Below are positions 38,025 to 49,224 of a DNA stretch of 64,000 nucleotides, piece by piece. Position numbers and translations under genes: made by a program. The notes under the pieces were generated by a model. The model saw nothing but the letters and a program-made list of their open reading frames with translations, was not told the DNA's origin and searched no databases. This DNA comes from Azorinus chamasolen. Its lineage: Eukaryota > Mollusca > Bivalvia > Cardiida > Solecurtidae. Every line of letters begins with the position of its first letter. Position 1 is the stretch's first letter. Location of the stretch: the NCBI GenBank assembly GCA_963576725.1, contig OY755242.1, forward strand, positions 21,387,315 through 21,451,314. The letters run 5' to 3'.

Positions 38025-38447
38025 CTAAACAGTGTCTGGTAGACTTATTATTTTTTCATGCAATACAGGCGTCACAAATTAAAGTAAACAAATAAATGTT
38101 CTGTGAGGTCATCCTGATGACATTATATAATATTTATAATATTGACACAATTTATGAACTTAAGACAGCATAACACTGTCACATTTTATGACCTTCAAAC
38201 TTTCGAAGAAGATTTGAAGAAGACTCAAAGGTACCGGTATGTTGGGTTTTTTTCTTTTTGATTTCTTTTAGTACCTTATAAAAGAAGCTTATTCAAACTT
38301 ATAATACAGTACAAAAATATATAATTTTATACAAATACATACTGAATGACTAGTTTTTATCAGAAATTTCATGAGTGGTGGCTGCAAACCAAAAAAAAAC
38401 AAAAAACCAGAAACCTAGCTTGATCCAATAATAAGATAATAAATATA

Positions 38448-38877
38448 ATGGATGTCTATTTTCTTATTTTGACTGAAAGTTATTTTATAAAATCATTAAT
38501 CTTAACTAATTTCATCATGTTTAATTGTGGTTTCCATTCTGGTGTTGAAGTGAAAAGGTTCACCAAAAATAATGTGAACAATATTAGTTTGAAAAAAAAT
38601 CTTAATGTCTTTAGAAATTTCATTGTAAGTTTTTGTGTGAAAAGTGCTATCAAGATGTTGCTTCAAATCAGTTTTACATCAAGGACACTGACTGTCTCTT
38701 CCTTGAAAGAAAGACAGAAGCAGTGCTTAGCCAATTCTGCATGTGCTGTACATAAAAGTTATATCATCACCAACAACATTGAACAAATCTTAGACAGTAT
38801 TCTTAGTGAAGGTGACAGACTGTACCTTAATATTTGTGACGAGTACCTGGCAATAGAGGATATACCCTGTCATGTTA
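38448..38877 (+). pseudogene. C76-like cysteine-protease remnant, N-terminal part
   Basis: A frame open to the MITE insertion. Around residues 84-146 it has KQCLANSACAV, IEQILDSILSEGDRLYL and IEDIP, matching in order QCVTNSIQAIL, VDSILKAGDKLYI and ISDLP of the protease-like ORF at 50285-50677. QC(L/V).NS would carry the nucleophile Cys of a papain-fold, peptidase C76-type enzyme. The preceding residues are AT-rich and low-information. The C-terminal part is lost to the MITE and tandem repeats. Confidence 0.5.
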
Positions 38878-39701
38878 AGCCCCGTTCCCACTGTCCCAGA
38901 TTGGCCCCCCGGTATGTCCCGGATGTGTGGTCTGGGGGAAAGCGTGTCAAACCGGGAGTACATCCCTGGCGGCACTGTTAACATCCGGGAAGATCCCTGA
39001 TGAACCCTATTGATCCTGCTTAATCCGGCAGACAGCACCGGATGTTTTAAAATGTTTAAAACAACCGAGAGTCACCGGGAAAGATATTCAAAACCGGCTT
39101 AATCCTGGCAATTCCGGGACAACCCCGGTATATTCCGGTGCAGGTCCGGGTCTCTACCCTGGCTTTACCGTGATAGTCCCTAGTAATCCGGGATGTTGGC
39201 GAGCACCTCATCCATGATAGACTTTTGGTGAACCCCCGGCATTGGGCCGGTATAGCTCCGGTGTACGACGGTATAGTCTCGTTTTGTAACGGTGGAGTTA
39301 GGGACTGGCAAGATATGAGCCGGTTTGTCTGCCGGTTTATACCCGGGTAACACCCACTTGTCATCGGCGCACACCCGAGATATGAGGGGTGATACCGGCG
39401 GCACTACCGGCAACGATCGGGTCACACCGAATTGTATCGTGTTCAACCGGGAAAACGCCGGTCCTACACCGTAAATACACCGTGCCAAACCGGAAACTAA
39501 CCGGGATAGTCCGGGGTCAAACTGGAAGATCCTGCTTCTAAATCGGGGGTCCACCGAGGCAATGTCCGGAATATGGGAATGTATAATATTAATTTTTTAA
39601 GAAATAAGCTAAGTCCCATATCATCCCGAACGCCGGCTATTTCTTTGCCGGGAAGTTCTGTGGGGTACTGGGACCAGCAGCGTGACAGTGGGAACGTGGC
39701 T
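38878..39701. mobile_element. Harbinger-like MITE, TTA target duplication, CCGG-rich interior
   Basis: Ends AGCCCCGTTCCCACTGTC and (reverse complement) AGCCACGTTCCCACTGTC; TTA at 38875-38877 and 39702-39704. A 3 bp TWA target and GTTCCCA ends are typical of PIF/Harbinger. The 824 bp interior is packed with short CCGG/CCCGG motifs and is much more GC-rich than its host. Several 80-124 codon frames in it have no recognisable protein. Confidence 0.7.
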
Positions 39702-39725
39702 TTAGAAAAGTGTCTGAATCCAGAC

Positions 39726-40590
39726 CTTATGTACTTCACAACAGCAGGTGTTAAGTGCTTGTGTGGCGACTGTAAAAAGTCACCAATACTTCATTCTGAA
39801 TGTTGTTATGTTATTTCTTCAAGTCTTTCGGAATCATTAGTTTCTGTGATTCATTTTAAAAATTGAATACCACTTAAGCCAGTGCTTAAGGGGGCATGAG
39901 TAGTGTTGCACTTTTCATAACTGCTCATGAACAGACTCAATAAAACCGAGTCTGCAATTTTCACTTTTCACATTGCTGATTTTGCTTTTGAAGGATCTCT
40001 TACTTTCAGAACTTATGTACTTCACAACAGCAGGTGTTAAGTGCTTGCGTGGCGGCCATTAAAAAGTCGACTCATACTTCATCCTCAGTGTCTTTATATT
40101 ATTTGGTCCTTTGGGATCATCAGTTTTGATGTTATTAGTTTTGAAAATTGAATATCGCTTAAGCTGGGGCCATGGGGCGTGAGTAGTGTTGCAATTTTCA
40201 TAACTGCTCATACTGAACAGACTCAATAAAACAGAGTCTGCAATTTTCTCTTTTTGTATTTCTGATTTTGCTTTCGAATGATCTCCTATACTTTCAGAAC
40301 ATAATATTATATTCTTCACAACAGCAGGTGTTAAGTGCTTGTGTGGCGGCTGTAAAAAGTCATCCTGTACTTCATTCTCAGTGTTGTTATATTTACTGTT
40401 CCTTCAGGATCATTAGTTTTGATGTTAGTTTTGAAAAATGAATACCTCTTAAGTAAGTGCTTAAGGGGCATAAATAGTATTGCACTTTTCATAACTGCTC
40501 ATGAACAGACTCAATAAGACTGAGTCAGAAATTTTCTCATTTTGCTTTAGAAGGATCTCCTAGTTTCAGAACTTATTTACATGGCACATT
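39726..40590 (+). repeat. Three-copy ~290 bp tandem repeat
   Basis: Each copy begins near CTTCACAACAGCAGGTGTTA (39733, 40020, 40313) and contains CTGCTCATGAACAGACTCAA then TAAAACCGAGTCTGCAATTT. A partial fourth copy follows at 40565. It lies inside the TAGT transposon. Confidence 0.8.
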
Positions 40591-40948
40591 GTCACCTACT
40601 TGCAAAACTGGTCATGTGTTTATGATGGAGGATGCTCAGTTGGAGAAAATCAAGTGCAAGAATATGCTGGCTGAGCTCAAACGCAGGTTACTCTTGTGCA
40701 ATTCTGAAAAATTCCACCAAACTTTACTTCTTTGACCCGTATAGCCATAATGAATGTGGAATGGTAGTTTGTAATGGCTTTGATACTCATAATAACCTGC
40801 CATAAGAATATTGGTGACCTTTGTGTATTATTTGTTATTAAATTCCTATAAATAGCTGTATCTTTGAAATTATCTTCTGATGTTCAGTTTGAAGTTGGAA
40901 GCCTAAAACTTCCAGGTGAATTAAATTCCATACATATGTGGCCCATGG

Positions 40949-41182
40949 TTGGTCTGTATGTCCGTGGCACAATCTTTTGATTTGGGATCAAGGCAGTATT
41001 CCATCACCTTTAGTGATAGTTGTAGTTTTTATATCTGTTTGAATTCAGCAGTTACTGCTGTACTTTCTGATTTTGTCAAAAATAATAATTATTATGTGCC
41101 TTATGAAATTATTGAAGCAAAAGAGGCTTTAGGTGACAGCATTTTTTGTGAAATTGTTTTAGATTACACTGTTCCAAAATAG
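40949..41182 (+). pseudogene. Unrecognised ORF fragment inside the TAGT transposon
   Basis: 77-codon frame (VAQSFDLGSRQYSITFSDSC, ILSDFVK-like, NNNYYVPYEII) with the hydrophobic pattern of a coding remnant. It may be another piece of the element's protein but has no motif I can name. Confidence 0.3.
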
Positions 41183-43370
41183 AGATGTAACTTATATTGT
41201 GTTACAGTGACCAGTAATTTAATGTATAGGTTAAGTTTAATTCTGAAAATTTAACAGATAATTTGTAATGAGATTGAACAAATTGTTGTAAAAGCAATGA
41301 TGGAATATTGAGTACTGCATTTTATTATCTAAATAAATTATGCAGACAAAATCAAAAAAATATCTAGTGCTTTGTTATACATAATACTATTTTAAATAAC
41401 AAATGACAAAATCCTCAAACTTCGTATCAGAGATCTTACTGTAGAAGAGCTTGTGGAATATTTATGCCCATCATGCATGTAAAAAAATCCAGAATAACAT
41501 GAAACAAATCTTGCAATAAGGGCTCAGGTCAGATGTTTTTATATAATGTTGCAATATTTTGGTTTATCAGTCCTGATCTTAAAAGTTTCATTGAAGGTTA
41601 CATATTAAAGTCCAAAAATGTTTTACTTTAATGTACTTACTACCATGTTGCATTGCAAAACTTCACCAAATTCAATAGAAATCTTCCTGCAATAGAGGCG
41701 TAAGTTCACTTACGCCCATCTTGCATATAACATATCTCCAGAATCACTTGCAAAAGAGTGCAATAAAGGCGTGAGTCCAATATTTTAATATATACTGTTT
41801 CTTTCTTAGATTTAATTATCAGTGTTGCATATTTCCTGTAACATGTCTAATTTTAAAGCTTTCACAAAGGAACATTTGTATGTTTTTCAAAACAGAATGA
41901 AACAGTTTAGTTTTTTGGCTCTCCTGTAAAATTTTCAAAAATGTAGTTACGCCCTTATTGCGTTGAACCCTCGTAGTGTCAATGTTCACAGTGCCGTTCA
42001 CAAGCTTATAAAACACACAGTCTTGCTGTTTTCCTTCTTACTGCCAGCGGTTTCCACTCCAGTTGGCCAATCATTTCAGTCCCTGAGGATCTGTTGTGGT
42101 ACTGATTGAGCACGTTACAAGCCCCTTGCCTTTGCATTTTCTCGAGTTTATCGATATCAGTCTTCAAATGGGGATCCCAGGCTGAACAGGCATATTCCAG
42201 AAAGGGCATAACAAGTGATTTTTAGGCCTTTGTAGGCAGACTAATGTTGAGATTTCGTTTCAGGAAACCGATGGTGCCATTTGCCCTGCCGCAAATGTTG
42301 TTTATATGTGGAGTCCATTTCAGGTCTGAAGTGATATTTCATAGAAGTAACTTGCTCAATCAAGTGGTTTCTCAGAGTGTAGTTTCAATTTATAACTTTT
42401 CTGGGTTTTTTTGTGATCAAAAGAATGTTACATTTTTCCGGATGGAAGGCCATTAACCACTTGTCCTCCCATTGAGATAACCTGTTGAGATCACTCTGCA
42501 AATTGTCACCGTCCGAGTCTGAATTTTATGTGAGATACATACGCGATGGTGCCGTCTGCAAACAATCTTATTTTTTATGTTAATCCTTTTGGCATGCTGT
42601 TAATATAAAATATAAACATACTCGGTCCCAATACCGAGCCTTGAGGTACACCTGATGCTACTGAGATGCTATCTGACGACTCACCCTCAACGACTACACG
42701 TTGATTTCTACCTTTTAGGAAGCTTTCGATACATCTGTTGGTCTTGCCATCAATGCCATAGTGCTTCAACTTGTGAATAAGTAAGGAGTGACTAACTTTG
42801 TCAAAGACTTTTGTGAAGTCCATCATCAAGCAATCAGTTTGTTTATCCGCGTCCATATTTCTAGAAACATCATCAATAAACTCAATTAGTTGTGTTTCAC
42901 AGTTGATAAACTTTTCCTGAAACCATGCTGGAGTGGATAGAGTATATTATACTTGTCAGTATGCTACATGATATTGCTTGTCATGATATGTTCCATTAAT
43001 TTGCACGCTATACACATTAGTGACACTGGTTGATATGTTATAGCTTAATAACGTTATCCTCTTTGAATATTGGGCAGATGTTTGCAGACTTGCAGATTTC
43101 TGGCACTTCTCCTGTCAGGTACGAGCAGTTATAGATGAGAATCAGGATTGAAGCAACTTCCTTGGCCAGTTCCTTCAGAACGCCGTGCGATATATTATCT
43201 GGTCCAGGCGCCTTGTTTGCCTTAAGGTTCCTCAGAAGCTTTAACACCCCCTTTTCTGTAATATGTATGTCGTCCATTTCACTGAAGTGACCTTCCATAT
43301 TACATATCTCTCTTGAAACTGTCTAGCATCAAAGTTAACACTATCTGAGAAAGCCTTCCAAAACTGACAG

Positions 43371-43584
43371 TTAACCCATTCCCTCATATTTTGATGACTC
43401 TGTAAAAGTCACTTTGTGAAACCATTGTGATAAATAGAGCATTTGCTCCTATAGGAGCAATTTATCACAATTGTTTCAAACTACAAAATTCTAAAAAAAT
43501 TCCTTTCCTCTAGTTAATGCTCCTTTTCGGTAGATTCATTTAAAGAGGTTGGATCTAAAAATAGCCTATGAGGTAATGGGTTAA
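43371..43584 (-). mobile_element. TTAA-type MITE, family C
   Basis: TTAACCCATTCCCTCATATT ... TTTGCTCCTATAGGAGCAA ... GCCTATGAGGTAATGGGTTAA. Intact TTAA at both ends; it sits just upstream of the decayed LINE. Confidence 0.83.
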
Positions 43585-43979
43585 GAATGGTTTGCTTCGT
43601 CTTTTTATTCAGCATATAGTAGCTCATGGGATTTTAGTGGAGGAATGTAGGTACTGTCAGATTTTTTATGTTTGATGTACATCCAGAAATTCTTTTTTGA
43701 GCCACCCCTGACTCTCCCTCTGTATCCAGACACTACCATAACCAAGCTGTCAAAAATGTCAATAATGGCACATTATATCTATGATTGTTTAAAAGTATTC
43801 ATTTTCCCTTGCACGGTAATAATGTGGAACTGTTTAACATATATGTAATCAGTGTTGAAGTATTCAAGTCAGCTACCTTGCCCTCTATACAAAACATCTT
43901 TCATCTTTTAACCATACTAACATCTTGCCCCTTGCATTTTACTCCAGTACATATTGCAGGAAATTTAGGCTTAATTAGA

Positions 43980-44130
43980 TATTAGGTAGTCTCGTCAATG
44001 AGCTTTTAAGACAGCACACTAATTTTGTGATGGTTGCCATCTTACAGTACTCTGTGGGGATATCATCAAAACTTGAAGTATTTAGCTTGATATCACTATT
44101 TACGTAAAATACACATTCAATGACAAATTC
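43980..44130. repeat. Repeat fragment shared with 32160-32250 and 32630-32705
   Basis: ATTTTGTGATGGTTGCC(A)TC, TTACAGTACTCTGTGGGGAT and TAGCTTGATATCACTATTTA match segments near 32185 and 32650; a GTACTCTGAATGGTGGTATC relative is inside the hAT-like element at 21887. Nothing coding is seen between 43585 and 44440. Confidence 0.5.
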
Positions 44131-44439
44131 TTAGGTTGCACTTTTTCATAGTACTAGACTGACTAAGTGGATTGAGTTGCATGCTTTGTCTGGCCTTGTA
44201 CTCAATATCTTTTTTAACCCCCACACATGACTATTATAATCAGTTAACTGATTGCTAGGCTAATGGCAGCCATTACCAAAGAAGAGGAAATAATTATAGT
44301 GAGAAGTCTCATCAATGGACACTTAATTGTTGCCTATTTATTTGATTTTCTTGTTTGTAAGCTTGTTTGTAAGCTCTTCAGCAAAGGAGGAATTTCGAGG
44401 AAATAAAGTTAAACATCTATTCTATTAGTACTTATGTTA

Positions 44440-44625
44440 CTCCATAAATACGCCTTTCTAGACTATGCCTTTGCAAACAGAGTAGACCCCGACCAGATGG
44501 CTCCTGTAGATTCTGTGTTCATGTGACATTATAATATATCTCATTAATACTCATGATGTCTTAATTTCTTTCATGAATGTTAATGTAAAAATAACGACAT
44601 CAATATTATATAGCTGATTTTTTAA
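44440..44625 (+). mobile_element. TTAA-type MITE remnant, family B
   Basis: TACTCCATAAATACGCCTTT, GCAAACAGAGTAGACCCCGA, CATGATGTCTTAATTTCTTT. It abuts the truncated end of the transposase-like frame. Confidence 0.55.
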
Positions 44626-45638
44626 AACGACATTAATGCCTTTGGAGAAACTAGAACCTGCTCCAAATCAAAACAGGCAACTACAAGGGAACTGTCCTTA
44701 CCAGATTTTGCATAAGATTTGTCATTCTTCTTGTGTTGCCTGGATTGGTTTTTGCCTTTTAAGTGATTCTCATATTTTTGCTTTTCATCATTCTGAATGT
44801 CTGTATTTTTCATAGTGTTACAAAAGTCACATTGATCTTTCATTGGTTTTACAAAGCCAATATTGAATTTTGTATCAAATATGTATCTATAAGCTGATGC
44901 TGAAATTTCTGCTACATCTTCAGCCTTACACTTTTGACAATACAATTCATACATTTTTGGAACCGACAAATCTGGGAACAGATACATTTTTTTTGTATCC
45001 TTTCGACAGTTATGACTCTCTACCTTTGGAAAGGAGTTAATGTGCTCGCAGACATATTTGACTGGAAGGTCTGATAACTGATTTGGTCTTGTATCATGTT
45101 TACCACGTTTATCAGGACTGCAGACACCTGCCAAATTTGTGGACTTTTTCAGTACTGTTTGAATCATTTGACCCGATATGTTTAAAGTGTCCAAAAAGAA
45201 TTTTTTGCATACCCTTAACTGTTTCATCTCATTTGGCAACATGTAGCTAAAAGAGTTTGCCCACCTGCTCTGAGATTTTGTTGTATGATGTTGTTTCACT
45301 TTTGGTTGTGAATGTTTAAGAATGAATTGCCTCTGTAAATTTATGTTTGATAGAGCCCAAAATTTATGAAAAATATCCTCCCTTTCCTCCTGACTAAATT
45401 TTGTATGACACTTAAATCTACAACCAACACCACAGCCAGTTTTGATCTTTCGTGCTGGTTTTTCCAGACCATTAACCTTACTGGTTGCTTCCCCTTTGTT
45501 TCGTTTTGTTTTAAGAATGTTCCTCTTCCATTGTTCTGGGTTTCGTGTTCGTTTCCTACCCCTTTGATTTTCATCACCTTGTAACAAGGAATCAGTAATT
45601 GCCACCTCACTGTCAATACTGCTTACTGTACTGACATT
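44622..45638 (-). pseudogene. Transposase-like C-terminal part of a protease-transposase element
   Basis: About 338 open codons. After RKRTRNPEQWKRNILKTKRN comes CGVGCRFKC (Cys-X3-Cys-X3-Cys), EREDIFHKFWALSNINLQRQ, VCKKFFLDTLNISG, DKRGKHDTRPNQ, CEHINSFPKVESHNCRKDTK, MYLFPDLSVPKMYELYCQKC, FDTKFNIGFVKP and QCDFC. This order is that of a large, unnamed transposase-like family of invertebrate genomes that I recognise by pattern only. It breaks off at ACFDLEQVLVSPKA where the family continues for some 200 residues. The upstream part of the ORF lies beyond an inserted LINE (49229 onward). Confidence 0.6.
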
Positions 45639-45819
45639 AAGATAGATAGATAGATATTCCTTTATTTCCTCCAATATAGGAGAGTACAACATGTAATATA
45701 AACAATTGTGCAAACAGACATACATTTAGATCAGCAACGTGAAACAAGAAGCAATGCAATACATGAATATACAGAACAAGACATACAGTTAGTAGGAATG
45801 AATACGGACATATACATAT

Positions 45820-45990
45820 TAATATACATATATATTCATGTATAAACACAAATATACATACACTTCCATACACACACACGTATGTACATATATATGTAAA
45901 TATACATATGTATGCACCCACGCGTGCGCGCATGTGTATACGTGTATACACGCACATACACGCACATACACATGTACGCGTATATACAAT
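45820..45990. repeat. Alternating purine-pyrimidine tract in LINE 3' UTR
   Basis: TATACATATATATTC, ACACACACGTATGTACATAT, CACCCACGCGTGCGCGCATG, TGTATACGTGTATACACGC. It is rich in CG/CA/TA steps of Z-DNA-forming type. ORFs of 78-119 codons on both strands here are artefacts. Confidence 0.8.
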
Positions 45991-46496
45991 TACCAAGCGT
46001 TACTATTTGTCCGATTATCTTACCTCTTACGAAACGAAATAAAGAGATATTTGACGGCAATTTACGATACAAAAGTTATAATATAATACTATCAAAGATC
46101 CAAACATGCACCCCTTATGTATTTAACCCAAGAGATACATTAAGGAACTTCAGTGAACTACATCCCGTATGAATTACACACACCAATCGAATGCTATATG
46201 TCTGCATTAATATGTAGCCATATACATACATTCAGTCGCTGGTTACACATATATATCATATACAATGAACCCAAATCAACACAATTGCACATTACATAAA
46301 GGTACACTACAATGGCATAATGTATTTTCAGGACTGCCTATCTGTAGGATAATGTACTATACTGGTACACTTTAACACTGACATTATGGAAAAGTAAGTT
46401 TGCAACATACACGGTTACAATATATGTGTTTGCCACAGACATATATGCTGTAATAACCTATCTATTTATCTAATATAATTATAACAGAAGTCCTAA

Positions 46497-49217
46497 TTAT
46501 TTTACATGCCTGAGAATTTTAAAGCAAAACTTCCCCATCAGTTTTAAACATGACATATGTTGATCTGCATCTATTAGATCTCTTAGACCTGATAGGAGAC
46601 ATACCATCTGCTTTTTTTCTGGAAAAACTATTAGTTTCCTATATACTCCCAATCCGTATTTTCTACAGATATTCTCCCAAAGACAGTTTCTTGATGTTGA
46701 CGTTACGCGGCAATGTAACGCAATATGCAAGGCAATACTGTCAGTTACACTGTTGCACTTACTACAGCGAGTAATATAGGATCTCGAAAACAACAGGTTG
46801 ATAAACTTGACTGCAGCTTGGGAAAATTTAAGCATGCTTCTATCACATTTACTAATTATCCAATAACAAATCGGATTAACATGTGTTAAAGACAGAATAG
46901 TACCAACTTCTTTTAGTGTATTATCTGATAACAGGCGTACTTGCATTTCAGACATATATGCAGATTCTATATTATTGTATACCATGCGTTTCCATGTATG
47001 TTTCGTAGGAAAAATGCCATTTTTTACAAAGTCGTCAATTACTGAAAGGAGATTATATTTTCTGCAAATTCTATATATATCTGGAACGAATCCTCTTACT
47101 CTGCTGCAATCGCTAACATAGTTACACATTCTGTACACAAATAATTTCTTGACTAAACTGTCATTGTCTAATCTGCATAGTTGACCAAGAAATGTCAGTT
47201 TTCTCCTGTCGATTTCGACCTCAATGGGATATACACCTAGAGAAAGTAAAACAACATCTGTTCTTGAATATCTGGCAACGTTCTGAATAACTCTAATACA
47301 GAATCTATGAGCTATTTCCAGTGTATTTATTTCACCAGGAGTCATGTTTGACCATACTTCGCACCCATAAAGGGCCTTAGGGAGGACTATTGTATCATAC
47401 AACTTTTTCGCAGACAACGGATTAATACCGTTCATATAAATACCACAATTAATTATAGATAAAAATGTTTTCCGAAGTTTCGCAGAACACTCTTGTACAG
47501 TTTTCGACAAATCTGTATCCTTGTGAAATAAAACACCGAGATGATTATAACTATCAATTTCTATAACACTATCATTTCCTAGTACCCAACTTTTACCCCT
47601 AACAGCTGGCTTAGTTGGGTGCTCAAATGTCACAATAACAGCTGACTTCTTGGCATTATAAAGATATCTATACTCTCTACTGTACGCTACACAGATATCC
47701 ATCAGTTTCTGCAAACCATATCTCGACAGTGAAAGCAAAACCATGTCGTCAGCTGAAGTCGGACATGTGACGTTAAGTCCATATAATGTAAGACCATACT
47801 GACTGCAAGTTAACCGTTCAAGTAGGTCATTTACGTAAATTAAGTACAAATGAGGACTGATTACGCCACCTTGCCTGGTGCCCTGGAATACATGAAACCA
47901 GTCTGAGACATATCCATTGCTTTTAACACGACTATACATATTTTGATAAAGGTTATATATAGCCTTAAATATATACATTTCGATGTTTGTATGAAACAAT
48001 TTCACCATTAGTGCGTCGTGCCATACACAATCGAAGGCCTTACTTACATCAAGAAAGCAAGAGTAAAGCTTACCACCATTTTCATTAATATAATTATTAC
48101 ATTCTCTGAGCATAAAGGACGTCATCATGCACCCTATACCTTTCCTAAACCCTCCTTGCAGGTCGTGTATCTTATAACTATTCTGCATACGGCTTAATAC
48201 AATCGATTCAAAAAGTTTCAGAAGAACAGATGATAAAGTAATTGCCCTGTAATTGTTTGGGTCATTATGTGACTTATTACCTCCTTTGTGAAGAACTATT
48301 ATCTCCCCCCTTTTCATTGCTATAGGGCAATGCGAAAATTGTAACATATAGCTAAAAAGTTTTGAGCACAACATTTGTAAGACACTACCACCGTGTTTCA
48401 AATTCTCATAAAAGCACCTGTCTGGGCCACACGCTTTATTTGCTTTAGCCTTTTTACAAGCGGTTTCTACCTCACTCACTGGGACATACGTTCGATTGCT
48501 ATCATTTACATGGCAAGAAAACTGCTCAGTGATAGAATTTATCTCATGTGTAACCTGCTCCCTGCTGTATCCATGGAAGCTTTCATTTGCAAGTGGTGTA
48601 TACAAATTCCGAAAATAATCTGCCCATTTTACATTAATCGCCTTTGGATCCCTATAAACAATATGATCAAATATCAATTCGTTACCTAGAGCAGTCCTCG
48701 TCCTTTTACGTCGACGAGTTACATGCTTCCAAAATAAAGACGTATCTATCTCTGCACACCTATCAATTTCCTCATTCAATTTATCTAGATAACAGTTTAC
48801 TTTCCTACGGTGAATCCGCCTAAAATCACGCTTCGCAGTTTTGTATTCAACATAGGTATTATGGTCATTACCACGAGGTTTATGTGCCGATACCCATTCA
48901 CGACGCTTAACCTTCGATATTTTGCATGCAACTTTCAACTCATCGTCCCAATAAGGCTTCAAATAGCGTTTGAATTTCGATTTGGGAAAACATACGCTAT
49001 TCGCTTCATTAATCAAAGAAACAATATATTCATACAAATCATCAACCTGTTGAGAACTCGTGATATTCTCGTTTAAAACCCGAGGATCTACATTATTCTC
49101 AACAAATATTCTATATTGAGCAAACTGCTCTGGTGTTACCTTTGACCAGTTTATATTAGTTAAAGGCGTATTATTACAATCGGTACTACATGGGTTCGTT
49201 ACTGTTAACGAGCACAA
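46497..49217 (-). CDS. LINE ORF2 fragment: reverse transcriptase with C-terminal Cys/His region
   Basis: 906 uninterrupted codons, opening directly after an in-frame TAA at a TTG, so the true start is lost with the 5' truncation. There is no endonuclease domain. RT blocks: KANKACGPDRC (palm entry), NNYRAITLSSVLLKLFE, QGGFRKGIGC, block A FLDVSKAFDCVWHDALMVKL, block B QGTRQGGVISPHLYLIYVND, block C SADDMVLLS with both catalytic Asp. The thumb region has NHLGVLFHKDT and LYGCEVWSNM. The tail carries CSKCNSVTDSIALHIALHC, a CCHC-like knuckle. No stop or frameshift suggests a recent copy. Clade (L2, Nimb, Tx1 or other) not determined. Confidence 0.85.
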   Translation of the reverse strand: MCSLTVTNPCSTDCNNTPLTNINWSKVTPEQFAQYRIFVENNVDPRVLNENITSSQQVDDLYEYIVSLINEANSVCFPKSKFKRYLKPYWDDELKVACKISKVKRREWVSAHKPRGNDHNTYVEYKTAKRDFRRIHRRKVNCYLDKLNEEIDRCAEIDTSLFWKHVTRRRKRTRTALGNELIFDHIVYRDPKAINVKWADYFRNLYTPLANESFHGYSREQVTHEINSITEQFSCHVNDSNRTYVPVSEVETACKKAKANKACGPDRCFYENLKHGGSVLQMLCSKLFSYMLQFSHCPIAMKRGEIIVLHKGGNKSHNDPNNYRAITLSSVLLKLFESIVLSRMQNSYKIHDLQGGFRKGIGCMMTSFMLRECNNYINENGGKLYSCFLDVSKAFDCVWHDALMVKLFHTNIEMYIFKAIYNLYQNMYSRVKSNGYVSDWFHVFQGTRQGGVISPHLYLIYVNDLLERLTCSQYGLTLYGLNVTCPTSADDMVLLSLSRYGLQKLMDICVAYSREYRYLYNAKKSAVIVTFEHPTKPAVRGKSWVLGNDSVIEIDSYNHLGVLFHKDTDLSKTVQECSAKLRKTFLSIINCGIYMNGINPLSAKKLYDTIVLPKALYGCEVWSNMTPGEINTLEIAHRFCIRVIQNVARYSRTDVVLLSLGVYPIEVEIDRRKLTFLGQLCRLDNDSLVKKLFVYRMCNYVSDCSRVRGFVPDIYRICRKYNLLSVIDDFVKNGIFPTKHTWKRMVYNNIESAYMSEMQVRLLSDNTLKEVGTILSLTHVNPICYWIISKCDRSMLKFSQAAVKFINLLFSRSYITRCSKCNSVTDSIALHIALHCRVTSTSRNCLWENICRKYGLGVYRKLIVFPEKKQMVCLLSGLRDLIDADQHMSCLKLMGKFCFKILRHVK

Positions 49218-49224
49218 TTATCAG

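Larger units (their letters stand above)
37804..41973. mobile_element. 4.17 kb DNA transposon, TAGT target duplication, protease-like remnant
   Basis: TIR CGAGGGTTCARCGCAATARG then GGCGTAACTACAT (about 33 bp) at both ends; TAGT at 37800-37803 and 41974-41977. Removing it rejoins the LINE. Subterminal copies of the TIR core GCAATAnGGGCnTAACT occur at 37947, 37988, 41513, 41640, 41692 and 41761. Gene remnants are on the plus strand. A Harbinger-like MITE and a three-copy tandem repeat lie inside. No transposase domain was recognised; superfamily unassigned. Confidence 0.75.
37560..43330 (-). pseudogene. Decayed LINE (CR1/Jockey-like) split by a DNA transposon
   Basis: Minus-strand pieces in order: LRNLKANKAPGPDNISHGVL (43038-43298), RT blocks MMDFTKVFDKVSHSLL and GVPQGSVLGPSMFIFYIN (42575-42856), the post-RT segment YACSAWDPHLKTDIDKLEKM (42006-42209), then, after the 37804-41973 insertion, the 3' end (37560-37803, TAGAAGGATTCCTTCCTGAC). 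Several frameshifts; the ADD box is not readable. Inactive. Confidence 0.75.

Noticed and set aside
38448..38981. 177-codon ORF as an intact gene
   Set aside because: Its last ~35 codons are MITE sequence and its first part is low-complexity; only a short internal segment looks like a protein domain remnant.
39056..39866. Overlapping ORFs of 80-124 codons on both strands
   Set aside because: They lie in the CCGG-rich MITE, where few stops occur because of composition; no motif is seen.
45637..46172. Four overlapping ORFs rich in Tyr/Cys/Thr/His
   Set aside because: Translations of the alternating TACA/CACG tract in the LINE 3' UTR.
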